Of a DNA stretch of 35,979 nucleotides, positions 1-7,530 are shown piece by piece. Below the pieces are notes generated by a model. The model did no database searches and had not been told where the DNA came from. It saw only the letters and a list, made by a program, of their open reading frames with translations. Source of the DNA: JBBRVP01 sp038246785 (GTDB lineage Bacteria > Actinomycetota > Actinomycetes > Jiangellales > Jiangellaceae); assembly GCA_038246785.1 (NCBI GenBank), contig JBBRVP010000035.1, forward strand, positions 1-35,979. The letters run 5' to 3'. A program made the translations under genes and the position numbers. Numbering within the stretch: the first letter of the stretch is position 1; each line of letters begins with the position of its first letter.

Positions 1-1
1 C

Positions 2-106
2 GCCAGGCCCTTCAACTGGAAGTTCACCCGCCACGACCTGCACGACCTGCTCCAACGCATCGACGCCCACCAGAAGCCCACCGAAGATCACCACATGGCT
101 GCCTGA
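2..106 (+). pseudogene. IS630-family transposase, C-terminal end only
   Basis: The window opens inside a reading frame of 34 residues ending in TGA at 104-106. Its residues RPFNWKFTRHDLHDLLQRI followed by a short His-rich tail match the usual C-terminal end of actinobacterial IS630 transposases (DDE enzymes that insert at TA). The rest lies outside the window, so I cannot say whether the copy is intact. The DNA just after it (107-150) should hold the right end of the insertion sequence, but I cannot define its inverted repeat without the other end. The next gene looks interrupted at this side. Confidence 0.6.
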
Positions 107-163
107 GAACCCCCGAAGAACTTACGGGTCAGACCACTAAGTAAGTACACGCCCGGGGCGGCG

Positions 164-667
164 ATGACCATCGGCATCGCTGAAGGAGTGGACGTCACGC
201 TGCCGGTCGATAGGTACAGTCTCGGGCTGCTGTTGGGCGAGCTCCGTCAGGCTGCAGGGGACTTAGTTGGCGCGGTCGACGTCGTCGAGGACGTCACTCC
301 CTCAACCGTGGCCGCCGTCTCGCTCGCCGAGCTGTACGCACAACAGCAGCGGTGGGACGAGGTGATCGAGTTGACCAACGGGTTGAGCAACGACGACGAG
401 TCCGCCACGTATCTACTCATCCAGCGGGGCATCGCGTTCCGCGCGACAGGCCACTACGACGCCGCACGAGAGTCGTTCAAGACGGCCCTTGCCCCGCGCA
501 GCCGACCGGCGGGCCTGCGTCATCGCGCACTCATTGAGCGCGGTCAGGCCTACCTGCTCGAGGGCAAGAAAGCCATGGCACGCAAGGACTTCGAAAAGGT
601 TCTGGCCGAAGACGCCGCCTACCCGGGGCTGGCCGATTACCTCGCAACCGTCGCACGGGATGCCTAG
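164..667 (+). CDS. TPR-repeat protein, probably N-terminally truncated
   Basis: This encodes 167 residues with helical repeats of the tetratricopeptide type. The clearest are around residues 48-75 (LAELYAQQQRWDEVIELTNGL), 85-110 (IQRGIAFRATGHYDAARESF) and 120-148 (ERGQAYLLEGKKAMARKDFEKVL). TPR proteins are protein-binding scaffolds; no catalytic or membrane segment is visible. The frame stays open upstream of the ATG as far as the IS630-type remnant, there is no good ribosome binding site, and related TPR proteins are usually longer. I infer that the 5' part was lost to the insertion. It is convergent with the primase gene, whose stop is only 18 bp away. Confidence 0.55.
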   Translation: MTIGIAEGVDVTLPVDRYSLGLLLGELRQAAGDLVGAVDVVEDVTPSTVAAVSLAELYAQQQRWDEVIELTNGLSNDDESATYLLIQRGIAFRATGHYDAARESFKTALAPRSRPAGLRHRALIERGQAYLLEGKKAMARKDFEKVLAEDAAYPGLADYLATVARDA

Positions 668-685
668 CCAGCACGACCGGAGCGG

Positions 686-2914
686 TCACAGCCGTGCGGT
701 GACGCGGTGGCCTGCGAGCTTTCCGACCGGCGTGGGCGGCGGACCTTTCGCCGACGCCGGCCGGGCCGGTTCTCGGCGTGATCGGACGGCGGCTGGTGCG
801 GGTGCTGCGAGCTGGCTGGCGCGGGCGGTCACGCGGTCCGCGGCGTGGTCTCCTCGGCTGACGGCTTCGGTGAGGGCGATGGTGACGGTGTCGTGGGGGA
901 CGCCGAGGGCCGCCGCGACGCGGGCGACTTGGCGGGCGGTCTGTCCGGGGGGTAGGGCGGCGATGTAGCCGGCGACGTCGTGCACGGCCGCGGTCCTGCC
1001 TTCGGCGGTGCCGGTTCTGGTTTCCCAGCGGGTGAGGCGTTCGTCGACGGCGTGGTCGGCGAGGGGGACCAGATGCCGCGGGTCGGTGAGCAGCTCGGCG
1101 AGGCGGGCGGGTTGGGTTTCGGCGAGGCTGGCCGGGTCGGTGCCGGTGGGGAGCCGGACGGCCTGCGGGTCGGGGATGCGGGCCCGCAGGGTGTCGTGGG
1201 CGCGGGCGGCGGCGGCCTGGCCGGCCTGGTCGCCGTCGAAGGCGACGAGCAGGTCCCGCACTCCACGCTGGGCGAGCTGCTCGGCGTGGGCGGCGGTGAG
1301 CGCGGTGCCGCACGGGGCGACGACGCGGACGCCGGGCAGGGTGGCGGAGACGGCGACGGCGTCGAGGGGTCCTTCGACGAGGACGACCCGGCCGTGGCCG
1401 AGGTGGGGGTCGTCGCCGCCGAGGAGGTGGTCGCCTTTGCGGTAGATCGCGGTGCCGGGGCTGTTGAGGTACTTGGGGACGTCGTCGCTGGCGGTGTCGG
1501 GGGCGCGTCCGATGAACGCGACGACGGCGCTGTCGCCGCGGCGGATGGGCAGCATGATCCGGTCGCGGAAGCGGTCGACGACGCTGCCCTTGCGGGTGCG
1601 CAGCCCGAGCCCGGCGTCGAGGAGCTCGGGGTCGGTGTAGCCGAGGCCGCGCAGGTGGGTGGTGAGCGCGGTCCAGCGGGCGGGGGCGTAGCCGACGCCC
1701 CACCGGTCGGCGGGGTCGAGGACGTGGCCGAGGCCGCGGGTGTCGAGGTAGCGGCGGGGCCCTTCGGCGGCCGGGTCGAGCAGCTGCCGCCGGTAGAAGG
1801 CGGCGGCTTCGGCGTGCGCGGCGAGCAGCCGCGGCTCCTCCACCGACCCGGCGGCCGCGGCGGCCGTGGCGGTGGCGGCTTTGGCGCGGTCCCGCAGCTG
1901 GGTGGTGGCGGCCAGTCCGTGGTCGGCCCGTTCGGCGAGCTCGGCCGCCCGCGCCGCGTCGTCGCCGGTGGCGGGGGTGAGCTGGTCGAGGACGCGGCGG
2001 GCGGTGTCGAGGACCCGCTGGGCGGTGCCGGCGACGACGGCGGCCGGGTTGGCCGGGTCGACTTGGGTGGCCCAGCCGGCGACGTAGGGGAAGGTGTAGC
2101 CGTCGGTGTCGGCGCCGGTGGCGGCGCAGACCAGGTAGGCCACCGATTCGGCCTCGCCCTCGTCGACGCCGCGGCAGCCGCCGGTGGTGAGCCGGCTGCC
2201 GGCGCCGGGGTCGTGGAGCAGCACGTGGGCGAGCTCGTGGCAAAGCGTCTTCACCGCCTGCGCGTCGTCGACGTCGCCGCGCACGGTGACGGTGCGCTGG
2301 CCGAAGTGGGTGATCCCGTTGGCGGCACCGCAGTCGCCGCGGGCCAGCGTGAACCCGGCCCCCTGGACCTGCGCGGCGAGGGTGTCCCACAGCCCGCCGG
2401 GCGCCTGCCCGGCCACCAGCGCCGGCTTGGGCGGCTCGGGGAGGGGGTCGCCGCTGGTCGACGACACGTCCCACACGTACGCCACTCGCCACCCGACCAG
2501 CGTCCGCCCGCTCGGCTCCGCGACGGGGTTCTCCGGCTGCTGCGGGTCGTGCGTATCAGCCGTATCGCCCGCCGGCCCGGTGTCACCGTCAGCGCTGCTG
2601 AGCCGGCGGGTGACCGGGGCGAGGATCTGGATGCCGCGCTGCCCTTTGTCGACTTGGCGGCCCAGCTGCTGCCAGGCCGCGTAACCGGCGACCAGCCGGG
2701 CCTGCGGCCGTTGGGCGAGGATGAGCATGGTGTTGCGCCAGGAGTAGGTGTGGAAGCGGGCGGCGACGTCGAGCCAGCCCTTCCAGTCCGCGCCGCCGAG
2801 CAGGGCGTCGACCTGCTCGGCGAGGCGCTGGTGCAGCGCCTCGAGCTTGTCGGCGCGGGCGGCGTCGTGGCGGGCCCGTCCGGCCGGGTCGGTGGGCCGG
2901 CGGTAGGCGGCCAT
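686..2914 (-). CDS. ArdC-like / zinc-peptidase / Toprim primase fusion protein
   Basis: This 742-residue protein appears to have three parts. Residues about 20-105 resemble the ssDNA-binding N-terminal domain of ArdC antirestriction proteins (WLDVAARFHTYSWRNTMLIL, then a GWxxLGRQVxKGxxGIxIL-like stretch). Residues 226-230 are HELAH, a zincin motif, with acidic candidates for the third ligand at 252-256. Residues 370-500 resemble the DnaG catalytic N-part without a zinc finger. A Toprim domain follows, with VEGPLDAV (513-520) and FDGDQAG (D560, D562). Known families suggest that it protects and primes the transferred single strand in the recipient, as RP4 TraC does with a related combination. 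It is the last gene of the cassette; its ATG overlaps the upstream stop (TGATG), so translation is probably coupled. Confidence 0.8.
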   Translation of the reverse strand: MAAYRRPTDPAGRARHDAARADKLEALHQRLAEQVDALLGGADWKGWLDVAARFHTYSWRNTMLILAQRPQARLVAGYAAWQQLGRQVDKGQRGIQILAPVTRRLSSADGDTGPAGDTADTHDPQQPENPVAEPSGRTLVGWRVAYVWDVSSTSGDPLPEPPKPALVAGQAPGGLWDTLAAQVQGAGFTLARGDCGAANGITHFGQRTVTVRGDVDDAQAVKTLCHELAHVLLHDPGAGSRLTTGGCRGVDEGEAESVAYLVCAATGADTDGYTFPYVAGWATQVDPANPAAVVAGTAQRVLDTARRVLDQLTPATGDDAARAAELAERADHGLAATTQLRDRAKAATATAAAAAGSVEEPRLLAAHAEAAAFYRRQLLDPAAEGPRRYLDTRGLGHVLDPADRWGVGYAPARWTALTTHLRGLGYTDPELLDAGLGLRTRKGSVVDRFRDRIMLPIRRGDSAVVAFIGRAPDTASDDVPKYLNSPGTAIYRKGDHLLGGDDPHLGHGRVVLVEGPLDAVAVSATLPGVRVVAPCGTALTAAHAEQLAQRGVRDLLVAFDGDQAGQAAAARAHDTLRARIPDPQAVRLPTGTDPASLAETQPARLAELLTDPRHLVPLADHAVDERLTRWETRTGTAEGRTAAVHDVAGYIAALPPGQTARQVARVAAALGVPHDTVTIALTEAVSRGDHAADRVTARASQLAAPAPAAVRSRREPARPASAKGPPPTPVGKLAGHRVTARL

Positions 2915-3045
2915 CAGGCCCGCCGCTGGCCGCGCAGCTGGTCGAGCTGCTGTTGGTGGGCGGTGACGACGGCGGTCAGGTCGTCGATCTGGTCTTGCAG
3001 GTCGGCCAGGATGGCCATCACGTCGACGGCGGACTGCTCGCTCAT
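2914..3045 (-). CDS. 43-residue small protein in mobilization operon
   Basis: The frame starts at the ATG at 3045 behind an AAGGGGG-type ribosome binding site and encodes 43 residues. The middle (AILADLQDQIDDLTAVVTAH) has a heptad pattern of Ile/Leu/Val with charged residues, so a short coiled coil is likely. It sits 26 bp after the 249-aa gene, and its stop overlaps the start of the primase fusion by one base (TGATG). It may be a small structural partner of the relaxosome or of the primase, but the sequence gives no function. I keep the short start because the longer frame upstream is Arg/Pro-rich shadow coding. Confidence 0.7.
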   Translation of the reverse strand: MSEQSAVDVMAILADLQDQIDDLTAVVTAHQQQLDQLRGQRRA

Positions 3046-3071
3046 CTCAGGATTCCCCCTTCGTGTCGGGT

Positions 3072-3821
3072 TCAGGGCCGGTGGGTGGTGCGGGCCCACC
3101 GCTGCACGGGGGTGATCGACTGGGCTCGCGGCTGGCGGGCCGCAACAGCTCGGGCGCGGGTCGGCGCCACCGCGGTGGGCTGCCCGGCGTGGGCGGCGGC
3201 GGCCGCGGTGTCGGCGTGCGTGGTGTGCCGGGCCGCGCCGGCCACGCCGATGGTGTGCTCGTCGGCCGGGGTGACCGCCACGTCTGGGGTGGCCCGGTCG
3301 CGCTGGGCGTGCGCCCAGTCCGCCCCGGCCTGGGCGGCAGCGCTGGAGTCCAGCTGTCGCTGGCCGCCGACCACGGGGGCGCCGGGCGGGTGCATGAACG
3401 CGGCGGCGGCGGCCATCGCGTCGCCGTCGCCGCTGCCCTGGCGGCGGAGCAGGTCGTAGTGGGCCATCGCGTACGGCTGGAGCCGGCGCAGCCGCTGCTC
3501 GGCCCGCCCGACGGCGAGCTGGGCGTCGGGGTAGCCCTGCGCTGCCCACGGCCGGGCGGCCCCCCACGCCCGGGCCGCCTCGGCGGTGTCGGCGGTGCGG
3601 GCCCAGCCGGGCTCCAGTGCAGGCCCGTAGCCGGTGCGGGCGTGCGCGTGCTCGGCGCGGCGGGCCACCCGCAGCCGAGAGGTGGCCTGCTCGTCGGCGA
3701 CCGCCCGCCGGTGGGCGCGTTGGTCGCGCACGCGGATGGTGTGCTCGGCCACCATCGCGATCACCGCCATCAGCTGCGCGGTGCGGGCCACCGTGGCCTC
3801 GCCCAGGTCCTCATCACCCAT
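3072..3821 (-). CDS. hypothetical mobilization-cassette protein
   Basis: This is a 249-residue protein of unknown function. The N-terminal part (MGDEDLGEATVARTAQLMAVIAMVAEHTIRVRDQRAHRR) is helical and charged. The remainder is rich in Ala, Arg, Gln and His, like the poorly conserved accessory proteins that follow relaxase genes in actinobacterial plasmids and integrative elements. There is no signal peptide, membrane segment or catalytic motif. The ATG at 3821 is chosen because GGGAGGGACG precedes it. The relaxase stop lies 20 bp upstream and the 43-aa gene starts 26 bp downstream, so it belongs to the same transcript. Placement suggests a role in DNA transfer, by position only. Confidence 0.65.
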   Translation of the reverse strand: MGDEDLGEATVARTAQLMAVIAMVAEHTIRVRDQRAHRRAVADEQATSRLRVARRAEHAHARTGYGPALEPGWARTADTAEAARAWGAARPWAAQGYPDAQLAVGRAEQRLRRLQPYAMAHYDLLRRQGSGDGDAMAAAAAFMHPPGAPVVGGQRQLDSSAAAQAGADWAHAQRDRATPDVAVTPADEHTIGVAGAARHTTHADTAAAAAHAGQPTAVAPTRARAVAARQPRAQSITPVQRWARTTHRP

Positions 3822-3841
3822 GCCTCGTCCCTCCCTGTCGG

Positions 3842-5290
3842 TCAGCGTCTCGGCGGCCTCGGCCCGCCGCCGGGGTCTGGCCGCGATCCGGGCGGGGGCG
3901 TGACCGCCACGGCCCTGCGGCCGGCGGCGGCCAGGGTGGCGGCGGCGACCAGCTCGCGTTGTCGGCGGGCCAGCTGCTCGGCCGCGGAGCGGGCGGCCGC
4001 GGCCTGGGCGGCCCGGTCCTGGGTGGCGCGCAGCCGGGCGGTGGCCTCCACGATCGCGGCCAGGTTGAGCACCAGGGCCAGCAGCTGTGTGGTCTCGTCG
4101 CGGCGGGCCCGCCCGGTGACCGCCAGCAGCCGCGCCACCGACCGCAGCCCGCTGCCGGTCGGCGACGGCGCGGGGGTGCGTCCCCAGGCTTCCCGCCCGG
4201 CCCGGTCCATGTCCTCCGCGGCCCTGCTCAGCGGCCCGCCGCGGCGCCCCTCGGCCAGCCGGGCCGCCACCGCCAGCGCGTCCGACGCCGCCCACGCGGT
4301 GTCCGCGGCCGCCGCCGGGTCGACCTCGACCAGCCGCTGCATCCGCTGCGCCGCCTCCGCGGTGGTGCGCCGTGCCTGCGCCCACACCGCCGCCCGCTGC
4401 TCCACGGACAGCCCGGCCGACGCCGTGGTGCTGGCCGGCTGGTCGGCGTCGTCCCAGCGCCGTCGCAGCTTCGGCAACGACAAGTCGGCGGCCAGCTTGC
4501 CGCCGCCGTACCAGACAACCCCCCCGGCCGCGGCGCGGTGTCCGGGCAACGCCACCGCGTACCCGGTCAGCTCACCCGGCGCGTGCTGGCTCTGCCGCCC
4601 CTGCACCATCACCCCACCGGCCCGCAGCCGGGCCAGGAACTCCTCCACGCCGTGCGCGCTGGCCGCCGCCGAGCGCACTTCCCGCCGCAACGTCGTCCGC
4701 GCCGGCTCGCGCAACCCGATCCGGGCCGCCTTCTCCTGCTCGCCACGCGCTGGCCGGGCATCCGCCGTGCGGTCGCGGGCATCGGTCTTGCGCAGGCCCA
4801 AGCGGAGCTCGGCAGCTCGGCAGGCTTCGCCCACTCGGTAGAAGTCGTTGCGTGGCGTGACTCGGCGCCCGTCTTGGCGGGCCAGCGTGACGACTAGGTG
4901 GACGTGGTCGTCGGCGTGCCGCACCGCGACCCAGCGGCAGCCGCCGTCGTCGCTGGCCGGTGCCAGCCCGGTGCGGGTCACTACGTCGCCGGCAACCTCG
5001 GCCCACTCGGCGTCGGACAGTCGTCGGTCGCCCGGGGCGGCGCGTAGGGAGCAATGCCACACGGTTTGTGTCGGTGGCCGGCCGGGGATGGCCTGCAGTG
5101 GTAGGTCGAGCAGGTGCACCAAAGGACCGAGGTCTGGCCTGCCGGCGGCGTCGAGTTCGGGCTCGAGCGCGGCGGGGTCGTCCCAGCCGGCGACCACGTG
5201 CGGGTCGGTGTGCTCGTTGTGCCGGCCGGGCCCGAACAGGTACCGCAGGAGCCCGCTGACGCCTTGGCCGCGGCTCACCTTGCCAATCAC
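3842..5290 (-). CDS. MobA-like relaxase (relaxase/mobilization nuclease family)
   Basis: This 482-residue DNA-nicking relaxase would cut oriT and pilot the transferred strand. The N-terminus (VIGKVSRGQGVSGLLRYLFGPG, candidate catalytic Tyr17) is typical of actinobacterial relaxases. The metal-binding motif is RHADDHVHLVV, with His125, His129 and His131. The C-terminal half is Ala/Arg-rich and helical. GTG at 5288-5290 is chosen because it overlaps the MobC stop (GTGA) and gives the standard family start; the longer frame to 5386 is Arg-rich shadow. The gene order mobC-mobA after an oriT-like inverted repeat supports the call. No type IV secretion genes are in the window, so the element was probably mobilizable rather than self-transferring. 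Confidence 0.85.
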   Translation of the reverse strand: MIGKVSRGQGVSGLLRYLFGPGRHNEHTDPHVVAGWDDPAALEPELDAAGRPDLGPLVHLLDLPLQAIPGRPPTQTVWHCSLRAAPGDRRLSDAEWAEVAGDVVTRTGLAPASDDGGCRWVAVRHADDHVHLVVTLARQDGRRVTPRNDFYRVGEACRAAELRLGLRKTDARDRTADARPARGEQEKAARIGLREPARTTLRREVRSAAASAHGVEEFLARLRAGGVMVQGRQSQHAPGELTGYAVALPGHRAAAGGVVWYGGGKLAADLSLPKLRRRWDDADQPASTTASAGLSVEQRAAVWAQARRTTAEAAQRMQRLVEVDPAAAADTAWAASDALAVAARLAEGRRGGPLSRAAEDMDRAGREAWGRTPAPSPTGSGLRSVARLLAVTGRARRDETTQLLALVLNLAAIVEATARLRATQDRAAQAAAARSAAEQLARRQRELVAAATLAAAGRRAVAVTPPPGSRPDPGGGPRPPRR

Positions 5291-5790
5291 CCGGCCGCCT
5301 CGTCTTCGGCGGCCTGCGGTGCCTGCGCTCTTGCGGGTGCACCGCTGGCAACGTCGACTGAAGTCGCTCGGCGCCGGGACTGGCACCAGGCACGGCTGCT
5401 AGCGGCGAGCCGCGCGGCCGCCTCATCGACACGGGCCACCGCACGCGACGTCAACTCGACCGCCTGTGCCAGCCACAGCGGCGCCTCGCCGGTGGCGTTC
5501 AGTTCCCGCACGGCCTGGTTGACGTTGACCGCGAACCGGCGCAGCTGGGTGCGCGCAGCCATCAGTTCGAGCAGCGCCTCACGAGCGGGGGCGGGAACGG
5601 GAGAGTCACGATCTGCTGCTGCGGCGAGGGCGCATGCCGCCGCGTAGCCAGACGCGGTCAGCTGAGCCCGGTGGGCCGCCGCCACGACCTGCGCGTACTC
5701 GCCGTCGTTGTAGCGCAGCATCAACAGCCGGCGGCGCGGCGGCGACGACCGCGGTCGCCGGCCGGTCACCCCGGCCCCCCTCGCTGCCAT
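5287..5790 (-). CDS. MobC-like relaxosome accessory protein
   Basis: This 167-residue protein begins with a basic segment (residues 8-24) followed by LMLRYNDGEYAQVVAAAHRAQLTASGYAAACALAAA. That pattern resembles a ribbon-helix-helix DNA-binding domain of plasmid mobilization proteins, and ARTQLRRFAVNVNQAVRELNATG matches the conserved MobC C-terminal helix. Such proteins bind oriT and help the relaxase open the strands. The ATG at 5790 is chosen over the upstream frame, which would run through the oriT-like repeat. The stop overlaps the relaxase GTG by four bases, indicating translational coupling. The ribosome binding site is weak. Confidence 0.75.
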   Translation of the reverse strand: MAARGAGVTGRRPRSSPPRRRLLMLRYNDGEYAQVVAAAHRAQLTASGYAAACALAAAADRDSPVPAPAREALLELMAARTQLRRFAVNVNQAVRELNATGEAPLWLAQAVELTSRAVARVDEAAARLAASSRAWCQSRRRATSVDVASGAPARAQAPQAAEDEAAG

Positions 5791-5821
5791 CCGTCTCGAC
5801 CGTGCCCGGTCGAGCCGACCA

Positions 5822-5880
5822 GGGCTTCCACGACCGCCGGCGTGGAAGCCCGCTTTCGTATAGCGAACGCATATCTTGCT
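5822..5880 (-). other. oriT: candidate oriT: inverted repeat plus nic-like sequence
   Basis: A perfect inverted repeat, GGGCTTCCACG (5822-5832) and CGTGGAAGCCC (5841-5851) with an 8-nt spacer, lies directly upstream of mobC. A small TTCG/CGAA repeat and TATCTTGCT at 5872-5880 follow it. The latter differs by one base from the IncP-type nic consensus YATCCTGY. Position next to mobC-mobA, an inverted repeat and a nic-like box on its flank are the usual parts of an oriT. The nicked strand and exact site are inferred. Confidence 0.5.
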
Positions 5881-5977
5881 CCCGCTCTGACGGTGATCCC
5901 GCTCGTTCGACCGGTCGGGGCGGAGTGCGCCTTCAGGCGCGCGGGCAGGGCAGCGAGGGGGGCGCCGCGGGGGTGGG

Positions 5978-6211
5978 TCACCGGCTCGCTCCGCGGGTCG
6001 GCGTGGGCGCACGCGGCGGCCGTGGTGGCAGCGGCTGCGTGGTGCCGAGGATGGTTGCGATGACCTGGTCGCCGGTCCAGTCGGTGCCGGTGACCCGGTG
6101 GGCACAGTCGGCGAGGAAGGCGAGGGCGCTGACGTAGTCGGCGAGGTGGCCCTTCTGCCGCAGCAGGTGGTTGAGGGCGTCGTTGACGGCGACGGCTTGG
6201 GGTTCGTTCAT
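5978..6211 (-). CDS. 77-residue hypothetical protein coupled to the Rep-like gene
   Basis: This small protein of 77 residues begins MNEPQAVAVNDALNHLLRQKGHLADYVSALAFLADCAHRV and ends in a Pro/Arg-rich tail. The first 55 residues look like a compact helical domain; no known family is recognised. The ATG at 6211 follows GGAGAA and overlaps the stop of the Rep-like gene (ATGA), so the two are translated together. About 100 bp lie between its stop and the inverted repeat of the candidate oriT. A role in copy control or in the relaxosome is possible, from position only. Confidence 0.65.
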   Translation of the reverse strand: MNEPQAVAVNDALNHLLRQKGHLADYVSALAFLADCAHRVTGTDWTGDQVIATILGTTQPLPPRPPRAPTPTRGASR

Positions 6212-7284
6212 GCGGGTTCTCCGATCGTGGGGAGGGCGCTGTGCTCGAGGAGTTGGCAGGCGCGGCGCAGGACGGTGGCTCGGGTCAGGGGGAGCCCTTC
6301 GGCGGTGAGCTGGCGGCGGGCGTGTGCCTGCAGCAGCACCCGCCGGCCGTCGACCTGGTCGAGGCGGGCGTCGAGCTCGTCGAGCTCGGGGTCGACACCG
6401 GCGTCGACGCCCGTGGGTGGGGTGTCCCACCAGGGGCCGGCCTCGGCGACGCGGATCGGGGAGCGGGAGTCCGGGTCAGCGGCGACGGCGAGCAGCGCCG
6501 ACTCGACCAGCTCGGCCGGCCAGCCGCGGCCGCGGACGGCGGCCTGGGCGGCGACGCTGAGGCACGAGGCCGACCACCGTGCGGTCGACCGGCCGATGCC
6601 GGCGCGCAGCGCCTGGCAGCGGCTGGCCAGCCCGTCGACGTCGCTGATGCCGCACGCTTGGAGGACTGCCGCCTCCACCTCCCGCGGCCGTGCGGCCGGG
6701 CCGCGGCGGCTTGGGAGGGGTGGAGGGGGAGGGGTTATCTGGGTCAACTGCTTTGGGTTGGGCCGCAGATCTGCGGCCACCCTGGCCGCAGAATTGCGGC
6801 CACCCCTGGCCGCAGAAATGCGGCCACCCCCTGTCCGGTCTGTGGTGGCCGCAGATGTGCGGCCACCCCCCTCCGCCACCCGTCGGTCGACTCGAGGGTC
6901 GCTGGTCCGGACGTGGTAGCGGTTGGTGAGGTTCACCGAGCCCGACCGGCGGTGCTGGACCCGCACGACCTGCTGTGAGACCAGCTCGCGCAGCGCCCGG
7001 TCGACGGAGTCCTTCGAGCGGTGCAGCCGCTCGGCGAGCGTGGCCCGAGACGGCATGCGAGTGCCGCTGCTGTTGCCGTAGCGCAGCAGCAGCACGTACA
7101 GCCGGAACGCGCCGTCGCACAGCTCGGCGCCGATCACCCACTCAGGTACGACCGCAAAGCGGTGCTCCTCGACGACAAGGACGTCACCGTCGTCGAGATC
7201 GTCAGGTCGCGCAGGCACGTCAGGCCCCCTCGCGTGGGGCGCGCTCGTCCACCGCGGGACGCTGGGAGCTGCTCCCGCGCTCAC
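6208..7284 (-). CDS. winged-helix replication-initiator-like protein
   Basis: The protein has 358 residues from a GTG at 7282-7284 (start uncertain). Residues 45-125 form a winged-helix domain, with a recognition-helix-like stretch around TRMPSRATLAERLHRSKDSVDRALREL, as in plasmid initiators and helix-turn-helix proteins of actinobacterial mobile elements. Residues 139-175 are low-complexity, with GGRxSAA repeated three times; this segment is encoded by palindromic DNA repeats described separately. The C-terminal half (185-355) is helical without a recognised family. As the first gene of the rep-mob cassette it may start replication or regulate the operon. A pure transcriptional regulator is the main alternative. 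Confidence 0.6.
   Translation of the reverse strand: MSAGAAPSVPRWTSAPHARGPDVPARPDDLDDGDVLVVEEHRFAVVPEWVIGAELCDGAFRLYVLLLRYGNSSGTRMPSRATLAERLHRSKDSVDRALRELVSQQVVRVQHRRSGSVNLTNRYHVRTSDPRVDRRVAEGGGRTSAATTDRTGGGRISAARGGRNSAARVAADLRPNPKQLTQITPPPPPLPSRRGPAARPREVEAAVLQACGISDVDGLASRCQALRAGIGRSTARWSASCLSVAAQAAVRGRGWPAELVESALLAVAADPDSRSPIRVAEAGPWWDTPPTGVDAGVDPELDELDARLDQVDGRRVLLQAHARRQLTAEGLPLTRATVLRRACQLLEHSALPTIGEPA
6761..6864. repeat. four palindromic iteron-like repeats inside the Rep-like gene
   Basis: Four copies of GGCCGCAGANNTGCGGCC (third and fourth centre bases vary slightly) start at 6761, 6784, 6808 and 6847. The first is a perfect palindrome around a BglII-like AGATCT core. Start-to-start spacing is 23, 24 and 39 bp. 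The 23-bp step breaks the reading frame: three copies encode GGRxSAA and one encodes VAADLRP. Conservation therefore follows the DNA and not the protein, which suggests binding sites such as origin iterons or autoregulatory operators. Confidence 0.7.
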
Positions 7285-7371
7285 GGCGCGCTCACGGATG
7301 CTGCGGGCCGAGCCGGAGAGGCCCGGTCAGAGCGGCACTAGGCGAACCGGGTAACCGCAGGTCAAGCGCTG

Positions 7372-7389
7372 TGTCGGCAGTAGCCGACA
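7372..7389. repeat. short perfect hairpin beside the att-like site
   Basis: TGTCGGC (7372-7378), a 4-nt loop and GCCGACA (7383-7389) form a seven-pair hairpin 24 bp before the tRNA fragment. It may be an arm-type integrase site, a terminator stem or chance; there is no T-run. Confidence 0.35.
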
Positions 7390-7413
7390 TCAGCCGGACG
7401 AAGGCCCGTCAGC

Positions 7414-7458
7414 CTTGTAATCGGGCGGTTCCGGGTTCGAGTCCCGGCGCCGGCTCCA
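7414..7458 (+). other. tRNA-Thr(UGU) 3' fragment, probable att core
   Basis: From the anticodon loop CTTGTAA (7414-7420; anticodon TGT) onward, the sequence reads as the 3' part of a tRNA. The T-arm is CCGGG-TTCGAGT-CCCGG (7431-7447), the acceptor strand CGCCGGC (7448-7454), the discriminator T and CCA (7456-7458). No matching D-arm or 5' acceptor strand lies upstream, so this is not a working tRNA. Tyrosine integrases commonly use tRNA 3' ends as attachment sites, and an integrase remnant lies 72 bp away with its C-terminus facing the site. Confidence 0.7.
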
Positions 7459-7530
7459 GCCCTGACCTGCGGCGTCAGCGGGGGAGGGTCCGGATCGCTC
7501 TCCGGCAGGGCTTGGTGCGCTAGGAGCAAG

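Noticed and set aside
531..2492. 653-residue minus-strand frame
   Set aside because: Arg/Pro/His-rich alternative frame of the primase fusion, without any motif.
980..3115. 711-residue open frame on the plus strand
   Set aside because: Gly/Val-rich shadow of the ArdC/primase gene, caused by high third-position GC; no domain pattern, while the minus strand gives clear motifs.
3063..4841. 592-residue open frame on the plus strand
   Set aside because: Arg/Ser/Pro-rich shadow of the relaxase and 249-aa genes.
5822..5851. rho-independent terminator
   Set aside because: No T-run on either side and the position directly before mobC fits oriT better; not fully excluded.
6761..6864. CRISPR array
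   Set aside because: Repeats are short palindromes with 5-21 bp between them, inside a coding frame, and no cas genes are near.
7385..7458. complete tRNA-Thr gene
   Set aside because: T-arm, acceptor 3' strand and CCA are present, but no D-arm, no anticodon-stem pairing and no 5' acceptor strand.
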